Source of the DNA: Mucilaginibacter cryoferens
GTDB taxonomy: Bacteria; Bacteroidota; Bacteroidia; Sphingobacteriales; Sphingobacteriaceae
Direction: 5' to 3'
Assembly (NCBI RefSeq): GCF_014205845.1
Contig: NZ_JACHCR010000021.1
Coordinates: 73,412 to 137,411 of the forward strand
Length of the DNA stretch: 64,000 bases
Shown here: positions 29,043-36,699 of the stretch, piece by piece
Numbering within the stretch: position 1 is the first letter of the stretch
Layout: every line of letters begins with the position of its first letter
Position numbers and translations under genes: made by a program
The notes under the pieces: model-generated
Seen by the model: only the letters and a program-made list of their open reading frames with translations
Database searches by the model: none
Told to the model about the DNA's origin: nothing

Positions 29043-30044
29043 ATGGACGCAACAGAAAATAAAAAAGCAATTATTGTAGGCCTCTTTCTGGGTCTCGGTC
29101 TTATATTGTTCATCCTCGGTGTTTTCACCCTCGGCGGTCAGCAAAAAAGCTTTGTTAAAAATATCAGGCTCAGCTCGGTTTTCAGCGATGTTGCCGGGTT
29201 AAAAAAAGGCAATAATGTTTGGTTCTCGGGCGTAAAGGTAGGCACCATCAGCGCCGTGCGCTTTGTGGGCTCGTCGGAAGTGCGGGTATTCATGAATATC
29301 GACGAGGGCAGCCAGCAATACATCCACCGCAACGCCATGGCCAAAATAAGCAGCGACGGGTTAATAGGCAACAAGATCATCGTTATTGATGGTGGCAGTC
29401 CGCAAGCCCCCGAAGTGCAGGATGGCGATGTACTGCAGGCCGAAAAGCTTTTATCTACAGACGATATGCTGAAAACCCTGCAGGAGAACAACCAAAACCT
29501 ATTGGCCATAACCGGCGACTTTAAAACGCTAAGCCACCAGATATTAGCCGGCAAGGGCACCATCGGCGCCTTAATGGCCGATAATACCATGGCATTACAA
29601 CTGCGCGCCGCCATGAAAAATCTGCAAACCGCCACCCAACAGGCAGCGGTAATGGCAGCCTCACTAAATGCTTTTAGCAATAAGCTAAACACCCGCGGAG
29701 GTTTAGCAGATAAGTTACTTACCGATACCGCCACATTTAACCACATCAGGATGGCGGTAAATCAGCTACAGGCCGCAGCCAACAACGCATCAACCCTAAC
29801 CAACAACCTTAACAAGGCCAGCGACAAACTTAACCGTACAGATAATGCCCTGGGCGTTTTGTTAAACGACCCCAAAGCAGCCGTTAAAGTACAATCAACC
29901 CTCGACAACCTCCAACAAAGCTCCATTAAACTAAACGACGACCTGGAAGCCGCCCAACACAATTTTTTCCTGAAGGGTTTCTTTAAAGATAAGGCAAAGA
30001 AAGCGAAAGAAGATAGTTTGAAAAAGGCAGGGGTTGGGCAGTAG
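29043..30044 (+). CDS. mlaD: MCE/MlaD-family lipid-binding protein
   Basis: A 333-residue protein with one N-terminal transmembrane helix (IIVGLFLGLGLILFILGVFTL, about 10-30), a single MCE domain (about 37-115: FSDVAGLKKGNNVWFSGVKVG) and a long helical C-terminus rich in Ala/Asn/Leu (about 140-310, NNASTLTNNLNKASDKLNR) expected to form coiled-coil. It binds lipid on the periplasmic side of the MlaE-MlaF complex. The extended C-terminus, longer than in the enterobacterial protein, is typical for Bacteroidota. Confidence 0.93.
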   Translation: MDATENKKAIIVGLFLGLGLILFILGVFTLGGQQKSFVKNIRLSSVFSDVAGLKKGNNVWFSGVKVGTISAVRFVGSSEVRVFMNIDEGSQQYIHRNAMAKISSDGLIGNKIIVIDGGSPQAPEVQDGDVLQAEKLLSTDDMLKTLQENNQNLLAITGDFKTLSHQILAGKGTIGALMADNTMALQLRAAMKNLQTATQQAAVMAASLNAFSNKLNTRGGLADKLLTDTATFNHIRMAVNQLQAAANNASTLTNNLNKASDKLNRTDNALGVLLNDPKAAVKVQSTLDNLQQSSIKLNDDLEAAQHNFFLKGFFKDKAKKAKEDSLKKAGVGQ

Positions 30045-30205
30045 GACGACTACCGCCAAGAGGGGAAATGTAAAACTCTCTGCCGCCGTTCTATCTGCGG
30101 TGTTAAGATAGAGTAGTTATACTCTGAAAATGATTAAATTGTAGTTTACTAGTGATTAACTATAGAAAAGAGTTGTTGTAGATAGCATTAGGGGGTATAA
30201 AATGA

Positions 30206-30213
30206 TAACTTTG
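30206..30213 (+). promoter_or_regulatory. TAnnTTTG -7 box for the HATPase-STAS-PIN operon
   Basis: TAACTTTG matches the Bacteroidota -7 consensus exactly. Transcription from it would begin near 30220, after the TTG at 30216, so the coding start must lie further down, most likely TTG 30252. No good -33 TTG at the usual spacing was found. Confidence 0.55.
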
Positions 30214-30251
30214 GGTTGGTTTTACTGTTTTTAATATTATTCCTTAATACC

Positions 30252-31145
30252 TTGAGCCTAAGATTTATTCAAATAACAATACCTAAATATGTCCTTTGTA
30301 ACGTTAATGGTTACGATTTTTTTGCAAAGTTAGCTGGAGAAACAATTGCTATAACAAATTTAGAGGTTCATTTGTATTTTGCTGAATGTCTTTGGTTCGA
30401 TGGAACTTTGTGCGCCGTTTTAGGAAATATTTTGGATGGCTTACGGATAAGAAATAATAAAATTAGATTATTTGATTTACCTGCTCATATTTTGACTACA
30501 TTTAGGAGAAATAAGTTTTTGGAGGCATTTACCGATCTTAGTTCAAATGATCAGGCACCCTTGACTATTCCTTATCAAAAATTTAAATTACAAGATGAGG
30601 ATAGGGCAAAGGACTTTATAAAAAAGCAACTTTTTGATAAGCCAGATATGCCCAAAATGAGCGATGAGGCGAAAAAATCTGTTTTGGTAAGTATATTTGA
30701 AGTTTGTGTTAATGCTATTACTCATGGGAAATGTGATTCCGTGTATACTTGCGGTCAAATTTCTCCCAATCGTATTCCGCCTGAGGTGGCAATTGCTTTT
30801 GTTGACTTAGGAAGGACGATAAAAGCTAATGTTAATGAGTATTTGAAATCGCAAAGAAGTGGAAATAGTACTATTTTATGGGCATTAGATGAAGGAAATA
30901 CTACTAAAACGGGTGCTGAGCCAGGAGGTTTGGGTTTGAAATTGCTACAAAACCTAATTAATTTAAATAATGGTAGCTTACAAATAGTTTCAGCAGATGG
31001 CTTTATAGAATTAAAAAACGGAATTTTTAAAGAACATCAAATGATTGATTATTTTCCTGGCACGATTGTTACAATCAAATTACGGTTGGGTGATTCCAAT
31101 TTTTATGTCTTATCAAATGAAATTGATACTGATAACATTTTTTAA
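30252..31145 (+). CDS. STAS-like / HATPase (anti-sigma-kinase-like) protein
   Basis: About 297 residues from the proposed TTG start (the frame stays open to 30216). The N-terminal third (VHLYFAECLWFDGTLCAVLG) resembles a STAS fold. The C-terminal half is a GHKL ATPase: N-box VSIFEVCVNAITHG (Glu150, Asn154, His158), G1 box AFVDLGRTI (Asp185) and G2 loop EPGGLGLKLLQNLIN (225-228). Such small HATPases act as kinases or switches on STAS partners, and the next gene encodes one. The coding is AT-rich (18 of 60 bases G+C at 30841-30900, against 33 of 60 in mlaD at 29401-29460), a sign of separate origin. It leads a tight three-gene operon. Function not established. Confidence 0.8.
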   Translation: MSLRFIQITIPKYVLCNVNGYDFFAKLAGETIAITNLEVHLYFAECLWFDGTLCAVLGNILDGLRIRNNKIRLFDLPAHILTTFRRNKFLEAFTDLSSNDQAPLTIPYQKFKLQDEDRAKDFIKKQLFDKPDMPKMSDEAKKSVLVSIFEVCVNAITHGKCDSVYTCGQISPNRIPPEVAIAFVDLGRTIKANVNEYLKSQRSGNSTILWALDEGNTTKTGAEPGGLGLKLLQNLINLNNGSLQIVSADGFIELKNGIFKEHQMIDYFPGTIVTIKLRLGDSNFYVLSNEIDTDNIF

Positions 31146-31163
31146 TTAATTTTGCTTCGTTAT

Positions 31164-31505
31164 ATGGAAGTTACTATAAAAGATTATTTAGAAGGAAATA
31201 CAGCATTAGCGCCTTCGAAAGGTTATCCTATTCACGATGCTATTAAACAAGCTTTAGATAAAAAAGAATTGGTTTATCTGGATTTTAATGGCATGGAGTT
31301 AATGACAACAGCATTTTTAAATGCTGTAATAGGAAAATTGTATTCGGAATTTACTTCCGAATATTTAAATACCTATTTGAAAATAAAGTATATTTCGCAA
31401 TCAGATGTAGTCTTGCTAAAGAAAGTAATAGATACAGCAAAGCTATATTTTGCAAACCCAGAGGCATTTGAAAATCACATGAATCAAAAATTCAATAATG
31501 AATAA
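31164..31505 (+). CDS. STAS-like (DUF4325-type) protein
   Basis: About 113 residues from ATG 31164; an upstream in-frame TTG at 31152 is less likely. The strand-helix text VYLDFNGMELMTTAFLNAVIG matches the STAS-like domain often paired with HATPases. In anti-sigma-factor antagonists the equivalent loop carries the Ser/Thr that is phosphorylated; here it is the Thr-Thr pair. It starts 18 bp after the HATPase stop and its last codons overlap the PIN gene by 8 nt, which points to coupled translation. Likely role: the target or release partner of the HATPase, controlling the PIN protein (inference). Confidence 0.8.
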   Translation: MEVTIKDYLEGNTALAPSKGYPIHDAIKQALDKKELVYLDFNGMELMTTAFLNAVIGKLYSEFTSEYLNTYLKIKYISQSDVVLLKKVIDTAKLYFANPEAFENHMNQKFNNE

Positions 31506-32046
31506 TTATTCTTTGTTGAAGGACTTTGAACCTAAGGCAAGTCATATATATTTGATAGATACGAATATTCTGATGTATTTATTTTCACCAATTGCGTCGT
31601 ATGGTGAAAAAAAACAAGAGCAAATAAGTAGGTTTTTACAACAAAGTAAAAATATTGAGGCTGGCCTAATAGTTACTTCCCATATTTTGGGCGAATTTTT
31701 TCATGTAAATTTGAATATTTATTTTGAAAATTGGTGCAAATCTCAGAAAGATTCGATTCGTTTTGATTTGAAAAAAAATTATCGACCAACAAGCGATTTT
31801 AGCGATAGTGTTAATGCCATAAATTCAAGTATTTCGTCCATTCTTAAGTTAACCGAGAGATTTAATGATAATTTTAATAATACTTCAATGATTAATATTG
31901 CGAATCATTGTCATTTCTCGGAATTTACTGATAGCTATTTATTAGAATTGAGCAACCAAAATGGTTGGATAATTGTTTCTAATGATAACGATCTACTTAA
32001 TCACCCCAATAGAAGAAATTTGCTAATTACACCTAATTTTAAATAA
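31498..32046 (+). CDS. PIN-domain ribonuclease-like protein
   Basis: A 182-residue PIN-fold protein. The acidic tetrad of an active PIN nuclease can be followed: Asp21 (YLIDTNILMYLF), Glu66 (SHILGEFFH), Asp145 (EFTDSYLLEL) and Asp163 (IIVSNDNDLL). PIN domains cut RNA and are the usual toxins of VapBC pairs, but no VapB-like antitoxin is beside it; the overlap with the STAS gene suggests it is controlled by that protein instead (inference). It is longer than typical VapC (about 130-150 residues) through a helical insert at about 75-140. AT-rich like its two partners. Confidence 0.85.
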   Translation: MNNYSLLKDFEPKASHIYLIDTNILMYLFSPIASYGEKKQEQISRFLQQSKNIEAGLIVTSHILGEFFHVNLNIYFENWCKSQKDSIRFDLKKNYRPTSDFSDSVNAINSSISSILKLTERFNDNFNNTSMINIANHCHFSEFTDSYLLELSNQNGWIIVSNDNDLLNHPNRRNLLITPNFK

Positions 32047-32246
32047 ATCCAACACACAAGGCCCGCAAAGAGGGTGAGGAGAAATCTTCAGCGTCCTGAT
32101 ATACTAACCTTATAAGTTTGCTCCGTAAATCGCAGAAGATTCTTTCACTTTGTTCAAGAAATAGTTCTCACGCGTACCTTGTATCGTAGATGACATTTTT
32201 TGATGATAGAAGAAATTATTTTTCAATAATTCAACTTACATTAAAA

Positions 32247-32468
32247 TCAGGATGCCAACCCAGTCACCAGCCTACATTCTTTACACAAGGCTTGCCCTAA
32301 GACAGGGCTTACTTTATAACATTCATGGCCTAATGCAGTTCCTTGAGTGGGGTTTTCTTTGAGAGATGTTAATAATAAAGCAAAGTCGGCTTTAAGCGAT
32401 GGGAATTTTTTTGCCAACCGCTTTAACTCTTTTTCAAACTTAGGAATAAACTTTACCTTATAACTCAT
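32247..32468 (-). pseudogene. RelE/YafQ-type toxin gene, truncated at the 3' end
   Basis: The frame encodes 73 residues. The first 53 (KVKFIPKFEKELKRLAKKFP to GTALGHECYKV) are a normal RelE/ParE-superfamily toxin start, but the basic catalytic half that should follow (in relatives about 50 more residues with AIASKGKGKSGG-like text) is replaced by SPVLGQALCKECRLVTGLAS, encoded by a small palindromic repeat (GCCCT-GTCTT-AGGGC). It overlaps the antitoxin gene by 11 nt, the standard order. Very likely inactive as an mRNA interferase. Confidence 0.72.
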
Positions 32469-32664
32469 TTAGCAAGTCGTCGGCGTTACGAGCTTTCATT
32501 TTACCTGCCAAAACCAGGTTCAATTCATCAACGGCTTCCTTAACATCTTCCAACACTTTGGCTTTATATGGTGTAAGAGGTTTAGTTTTCACATAAGGCA
32601 AATCGTTAAGTAGCGCCATCAAGGCTGCTGCCTTACTTTCTTTAACTTCCACTACAAACTTCAT
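32458..32664 (-). CDS. Antitoxin partner of the truncated RelE-type toxin
   Basis: A 68-residue acidic helical protein: short strand KFVVEVKE, then helices including YKAKVLEDVKEAVDELNLVLAGKMKARNADDLLNEL. The C-terminal half with ALMALLNDLPY and the KARNADDLLNEL tail is the pattern of Bacteroidota antitoxins beside RelE-type toxins. The toxin gene follows with an 11-nt overlap. The antitoxin frame is intact although the toxin is cut short. Confidence 0.75.
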   Translation of the reverse strand: MKFVVEVKESKAAALMALLNDLPYVKTKPLTPYKAKVLEDVKEAVDELNLVLAGKMKARNADDLLNEL

Positions 32665-32720
32665 AATAACAAAAATACAAAATTATCATTCCATACACAT
32701 CTTTATTATTCTTTACCTCT

Positions 32721-32842
32721 TTGCGCAAATCTAGAGCGGTAGCGAACGGGCTAATGATTTGTCACTTATTTAGAACAAAGCTTTCGACCATCACAATGCC
32801 AATACGATCACAAGTCACCCACACAACACTTGCACTAAAACC
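32721..32842. repeat. Dispersed repeat with TTCGACCATCACAATGC core, degraded copy
   Basis: Shares an exact 29-base core (32771-32799; includes AACAAAGCTTTCGACCATCA) with the better-preserved element at 36452-36577. Ends resemble the arms there (TTGCGCAAATCTAGAGCGG and CACTTGCACTAAAACC) but have decayed. It occupies most of the gap before the XRE gene. Confidence 0.65.
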
Positions 32843-32938
32843 TTCGCGAAACTTATTAATTTGCTGTAAATTAAGCCGCCCGCACAAATGCCGTATAAAT
32901 GCCGTAAACAAGTCGTATGCTTTTATAGGGCGTTAAAA

Positions 32939-32946
32939 TACCTTTG
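32939..32946 (+). promoter_or_regulatory. TAnnTTTG -7 box for the XRE-membrane gene
   Basis: TACCTTTG, an exact match to the consensus, 20 bp before ATG 32967, giving a leader of about 13 nt. No clear -33 element. Confidence 0.5.
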
Positions 32947-32966
32947 CTGCATAAATATTATAACAA

Positions 32967-33566
32967 ATGAAAAACACAGACCTAACCAAAAAAATTAAAG
33001 AATTACGCACTAAAATGGGCTTAAGCCAGGGCGAACTTGCCGAATTATCGCAGCTAAATTTACGCACGGTTCAACGGATTGAAAGCGGCGACACAGAGCC
33101 GCGTGGCGATAGTTTGAAACGCCTGGCCAACGCGCTTAACGTAATGCCCAACGACCTTATTGAATGGACCGAAAAAGAAGACAAAGGCATATTGATATTT
33201 TTAAACCTTTCGGCTTTAGCATTTATCGCCTTTCCGCTTATGGGGGGTATAGTGCCGCTAACCATTTATATGCTAAAAAAAGACCAGGTAAAAAACATTA
33301 ACGAAACCGGCAAAAAGCTACTCAACTTTCAGATAACATGGTGCCTGCTGATATTTTTAGGTTACATTTTATTGCTTTGCACAATGTTTTTACACTTCAA
33401 CTTCCCTTTTCATTTCAACTTTGGCGGTTTGGCAACTACCGATGTATTGATATGTGTTCCTTTACTTTATTATGGATTGAACATTGTCACCATACTTTTT
33501 AACGCTTACAGAAGTTACGCAGGCAAAGCAGTGATATACAAACCCGCAATCAGGTTTTTAAGGTAA
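32967..33566 (+). CDS. XRE helix-turn-helix protein with C-terminal DUF4870-like membrane domain
   Basis: A 199-residue protein. Residues about 5-62 form an XRE/Cro DNA-binding domain (LRTKMGLSQGELAELSQLNLRTVQRIESG). The remainder has three to four hydrophobic segments (LSALAFIAFPLMGGIVPLTIYML, WCLLIFLGYILLLCTMFL, VPLLYYGLNIVTILFNAY) of the DUF4870 type. A membrane-tethered transcription factor is the simplest reading. It sits at the right edge of the AT-rich accessory patch, with its own promoter box, and shows no operon partner. Confidence 0.82.
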   Translation: MKNTDLTKKIKELRTKMGLSQGELAELSQLNLRTVQRIESGDTEPRGDSLKRLANALNVMPNDLIEWTEKEDKGILIFLNLSALAFIAFPLMGGIVPLTIYMLKKDQVKNINETGKKLLNFQITWCLLIFLGYILLLCTMFLHFNFPFHFNFGGLATTDVLICVPLLYYGLNIVTILFNAYRSYAGKAVIYKPAIRFLR

Positions 33567-33696
33567 TTATCTCCCCTGGTTCAAGTATAATAGGGCTATC
33601 GATATTTTTTTACGAAACGACTCCATCAGCATTTGCAGTAATATACTAATATTAATGCACAAACTAAAGCAGAAAAATTCTATAGTGTGCTTTTTG

Positions 33697-34746
33697 TTAT
33701 TGAGGAAGTTTCAGTTTATTAACACCTAAAATTTTATACCCCCCATTTATGAGGGTACTCACAGGAATTGCATAAGAAATTGCTAAAAAACCTCTCCTTT
33801 GGCCAGCTGTTAGCGACCCCAATTCATAACCAGCCCCAACTTGGAAATTTAAAATACTAACACCCGCAACTAATGCAAAAATAGTACTTGACTGTGAGTT
33901 AGTAGTTGTAGAAGCACCGGATGTTGTAGAAGCATTTGTTGTTGGTGTAGTTGTTGAATTAGTAGTAGTTGTAGACCCAGACGAGGAATTTGCAGCAAAT
34001 AAAAAGCCAAATGCAAACCCAATATGATTATAAAAAGCTATAGCGGTATTGTTATTACCGATATCCTTAGTTACATCCAGTTCGCCAAGCGATATATTTA
34101 TTCCAGCACCTACCGAGTTAAAAAAGGAAGTACTGGCTAAAGAATTGGTTGAATTTTGTGGTTTATTTACTAAAAAATTAACCCTCACCAGTGGAATCGT
34201 AAAATTGGTATTGAGTACCCATGCACTATATTTAGTTACACCTCCAAAAGTTATCCCTCCGGTGGTTGTTCCAAAAGTTGTAGTTGCGCCAGTTGTTACC
34301 AAAGGATTAGTTCCATCTTTGGTAGAAATGCCTCCGATAGTTAAGCCTCCTGTCGTCTTTCCGTTTATAGTTTTACCGCCCGTTGTGATGCCGCCTGAAA
34401 AAGGATCATAAGTTGTGCCGCCGTCATTTGTACCATTTATTGTTGTGCCGCCTGTAATTGTTCCGCCGGTGGTTTTATTACCGTTAGTTGTACCGCCGGT
34501 AACAGCACCATCGATAACAGTACCACCTGTAACAGTACCGCCAATTGTTATTGATACTTTAGTGCCCTCCCGGTCTTTCGCAATTTCCACAGCATTTTTT
34601 TTCCGTGTCTTTCCATTCTCGACAACTGTATTTGGATGCTCCGCTAATTTTGGAAGTGGGATTGTCGTACTTGACGACATATTTATTGCTTGAGAGAATG
34701 CAATAAATGGATTAGCCAATAAGACTAAAATAATTGCTTTTTTCAT
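33697..34746 (-). CDS. Exported Thr-Gly repeat protein of unknown function
   Basis: A 349-residue protein with a signal peptide (MKKAIILVLLANPFIAFSQA). Residues about 66-172 are a run of short units around T-x-GG-T/I (GGTVTGGTVIDGAVTGGTTN, GGTITGGTTINGT, TTGGLTIGG, TTGGITFGG), about 14 of them, as in a beta-solenoid or stacked turn structure. A segment of about 75 residues follows with amphipathic strands, then a Ser/Thr-only linker (about 254-288), then more strands (FALVAGVSILNFQVGAGYEL, AISYAIPVSTLI) that look like outer-membrane barrel strands. No family recognised. Single gene, convergent with the XRE gene. Confidence 0.7.
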   Translation of the reverse strand: MKKAIILVLLANPFIAFSQAINMSSSTTIPLPKLAEHPNTVVENGKTRKKNAVEIAKDREGTKVSITIGGTVTGGTVIDGAVTGGTTNGNKTTGGTITGGTTINGTNDGGTTYDPFSGGITTGGKTINGKTTGGLTIGGISTKDGTNPLVTTGATTTFGTTTGGITFGGVTKYSAWVLNTNFTIPLVRVNFLVNKPQNSTNSLASTSFFNSVGAGINISLGELDVTKDIGNNNTAIAFYNHIGFAFGFLFAANSSSGSTTTTNSTTTPTTNASTTSGASTTTNSQSSTIFALVAGVSILNFQVGAGYELGSLTAGQRRGFLAISYAIPVSTLINGGYKILGVNKLKLPQ

Positions 34747-34954
34747 TTTGATCAGATTTAGGATATACCAAATTAAATAATAAATATTGCAATTGCAATA
34801 TTTATTATTTAAACATAGCTGTTAATGGCTCCTGGTAAACGGAGAACCTTAATAATACCACATTGAAAATACCGGTGATAACCAAAACGTCTCCCATCCA
34901 AAAAACTAATCACCATAACTCAATATTTGATGTTAGTTTGTACATTTATAAATT

Positions 34955-35932
34955 ATGAGAAATTTACCTGCTTTTAACCACCCGCGTGTTTCCCGCTTTT
35001 TGGGGATGCAAATAGTTTTGTGTTTATTCCTTTTTTGGGGGCTAAGCGCCCTGGCGCAAACAACCAAAGATATCCCGGTTATTGGCCGGTGGGATATCAC
35101 TATTGACAAAGGTGGTAAAAGCCTGCCGTCGTGGCTGGAGGTGCAAAAATCGGGTACACATACGCTGATAGGCCGCTTTACATATGCTTTTGGCAGTGCG
35201 CGGCCTATTTCGGAAGTAAAGCCGGATGCTGGCAAATACAGTTTTTCTATCCCTCCCCAATGGGAAGAAGGCAGCAGGAATATGGATTTTGAATTTGAGG
35301 TTAACGGCGATGAGCTCAAAGGCACCATGGTGTATACAGATGGGGCAACCTATCATTTCACGGGTGTGCGTGCCCCCCTGCTTACAAGGGCTACAGCGCC
35401 TGTTTGGGGTAAACCCATTAGCTTATTTAATGGCAAAGATACCAGGGGCTGGCATACCGATGGCAAAAACCAGTGGACGGTAGAAAATGGCATACTGCGC
35501 AGTCTGCACTCTGGCGCCAACCTTATCAGCGATCAAAAATTTACCGATTTTAAACTCCATATTGAATTTAGGTATCAAAAGGGCAGCAACAGCGGCATTT
35601 ACCTGCGGGGCAGGTACGAGGTGCAGGTAATTGACACCAAAACCGGCGAACCAGAACCTATTAATAACCAGTTTAGCGCCATATATGGCTTTTTGCCACC
35701 AAACAAAATGATGGCCAAAGATGCCGGCCAATGGCAAACTTATGATATTACATTGGTTGGCAGGCTGGTTACCATTGTAGCCAACGGCACCATGGTGATA
35801 TGCAAACAAGAGATACCGGGCCTTACAGGCGGCGCCATTGATAGTAAAGAAGGCGAACCAGGCCCCATCCTGATACAGGGTGACCATGGGCCAATAGATT
35901 ACAGAAACATAGTAATTACACCGGCAAAATAG
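34955..35932 (+). CDS. DUF1080 (3-keto-disaccharide hydrolase-type) secreted protein
   Basis: A 325-residue exported protein: signal sequence to about residue 35 (FWGLSALAQ), an N-terminal beta domain of about 100 residues (IPVIGRWDITIDKGGKSLPS), then the DUF1080 concanavalin-like domain (about 150-325) with SLFNGKDTRGW, WTVENGILRS, FTDFKLHIEFRY, SNSGIYLRGRYEVQV and GPILIQGDHGPIDYRNI. Members act on 3-keto-glycosides made by oxidoreductases. No 3-dehydrogenase gene is nearby, so the substrate is unknown. Monocistronic. Confidence 0.9.
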   Translation: MRNLPAFNHPRVSRFLGMQIVLCLFLFWGLSALAQTTKDIPVIGRWDITIDKGGKSLPSWLEVQKSGTHTLIGRFTYAFGSARPISEVKPDAGKYSFSIPPQWEEGSRNMDFEFEVNGDELKGTMVYTDGATYHFTGVRAPLLTRATAPVWGKPISLFNGKDTRGWHTDGKNQWTVENGILRSLHSGANLISDQKFTDFKLHIEFRYQKGSNSGIYLRGRYEVQVIDTKTGEPEPINNQFSAIYGFLPPNKMMAKDAGQWQTYDITLVGRLVTIVANGTMVICKQEIPGLTGGAIDSKEGEPGPILIQGDHGPIDYRNIVITPAK

Positions 35933-36027
35933 ATCATCTAAAACTACAATATCCCTCTTAAAGACTTGATGCAGCGAGATAAGTAATCCCTACGTAGCCG
36001 TCTTTGTCTAAAAACACAAAACAGACC

Positions 36028-36430
36028 GTCATTGCGAGGCACGAAGCAATCTCTATGCTGTACAGAGCAGACTTGCACATCCGACCTGCCTGTGTAGAGA
36101 TTGCTTCGTGCCTTATAATGACGTGATTTTAAAGCATTGATTATCAGTATAATTTTTAAAAGCTCCTAATGCCCAAGATACAATGAGGTGCCTTCATCAT
36201 TTTTTCCCCTCTCGAGAGGAGGCGCGCCGGACTGAGCGTTGGCAGGGGTGTGTTCTACAGCGTTCTTTCGCGTGCATAAACACACCCCTCCGCCCCTCTC
36301 GAGAGGGGAATCGCACAATCCCACCACTTTTTTAAATAAGACCTCCTTATTATTTAGTCCACAACCGCCCATTTGCAACCATGTCATAACTATTTTTTCC
36401 AGGTTAACTCTGGTTGTCACTCGCAATGAC
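36028..36430. repeat. 403-bp composite element with GTCATTGCGAG termini (copy A)
   Basis: Bounded by GTCATTGCGAG (36028-36038) and its exact complement CTCGCAATGAC (36420-36430). The left 95 bp (36028-36122) form a hairpin with arms AGGCACGAAGCAATCTCTA / TAGAGATTGCTTCGTGCCT. A second palindromic element (CCCCTCTCGAGAGG ends, 36205-36308) is nested inside. A near-identical copy in opposite orientation is at 58943-59347. No open frame in it looks like a gene, so it is a non-autonomous (MITE/REP-like) element. Confidence 0.88.
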
Positions 36431-36451
36431 GCTTGAGTATACACTTCCCCG

Positions 36452-36577
36452 TTAGCGCAAGTCTTGAGCGGCTGCCTGACGGGCGGATGACTTGTGACTT
36501 CGTTAGAACAAAGCTTTCGACCATCACAATGCAATCACAAGTCACAAGCCACATCCCTCCCACAAGACTTGCGCTAA
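36452..36577. repeat. 126-bp element with 15-bp terminal inverted repeats
   Basis: TTAGCGCAAGTCTTG (36452-36466) and CAAGACTTGCGCTAA (36563-36577) are perfect inverted repeats; an inner pair GACTTGTGACTT / AAGTCACAAG follows. The 29-base core at 36504-36532 recurs at 32771-32799. Confidence 0.75.
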
Positions 36578-36654
36578 AACCGCCCCTCACAATCATCCAC
36601 ACTTACAACTAACTACACACAATAATATCCGCAAAAAAACGCTAAAAAAATTGC

Positions 36655-36696
36655 GTAGTTAAATAACTACATTTATATTTGTAGTCAAATAGCTAC
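36655..36696 (+). promoter_or_regulatory. Promoter with two flanking ArsR-type operator palindromes
   Basis: A perfect palindrome GTAGTTA-AA-TAACTAC (36655-36670), an exact TAnnTTTG box TATATTTG (36674-36681) and a second, imperfect palindrome GTAGTCAAATAGCTAC (36681-36696) stand directly before the ArsR start at 36700. The site arrangement would let the repressor cover the promoter from both sides. Confidence 0.75.
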
Positions 36697-36699
36697 ATA

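Noticed and set aside
32051..32246. Possible gene remnant after the PIN gene
   Set aside because: Only short repeat-like words (GAAATCTTC, AGAAGATTCTTTCACTTTG) and no frame with protein-like text.
34049..34693. Val-Pro-rich open frames opposite the Thr-Gly protein
   Set aside because: They are the complement of ACC/GGT repeats; the minus-strand frame has a signal peptide and normal start.
36166..36534. 122-residue minus-strand frame and its counterparts
   Set aside because: Encoded by the composite repeat; the same frame is not kept in the inverted copy.
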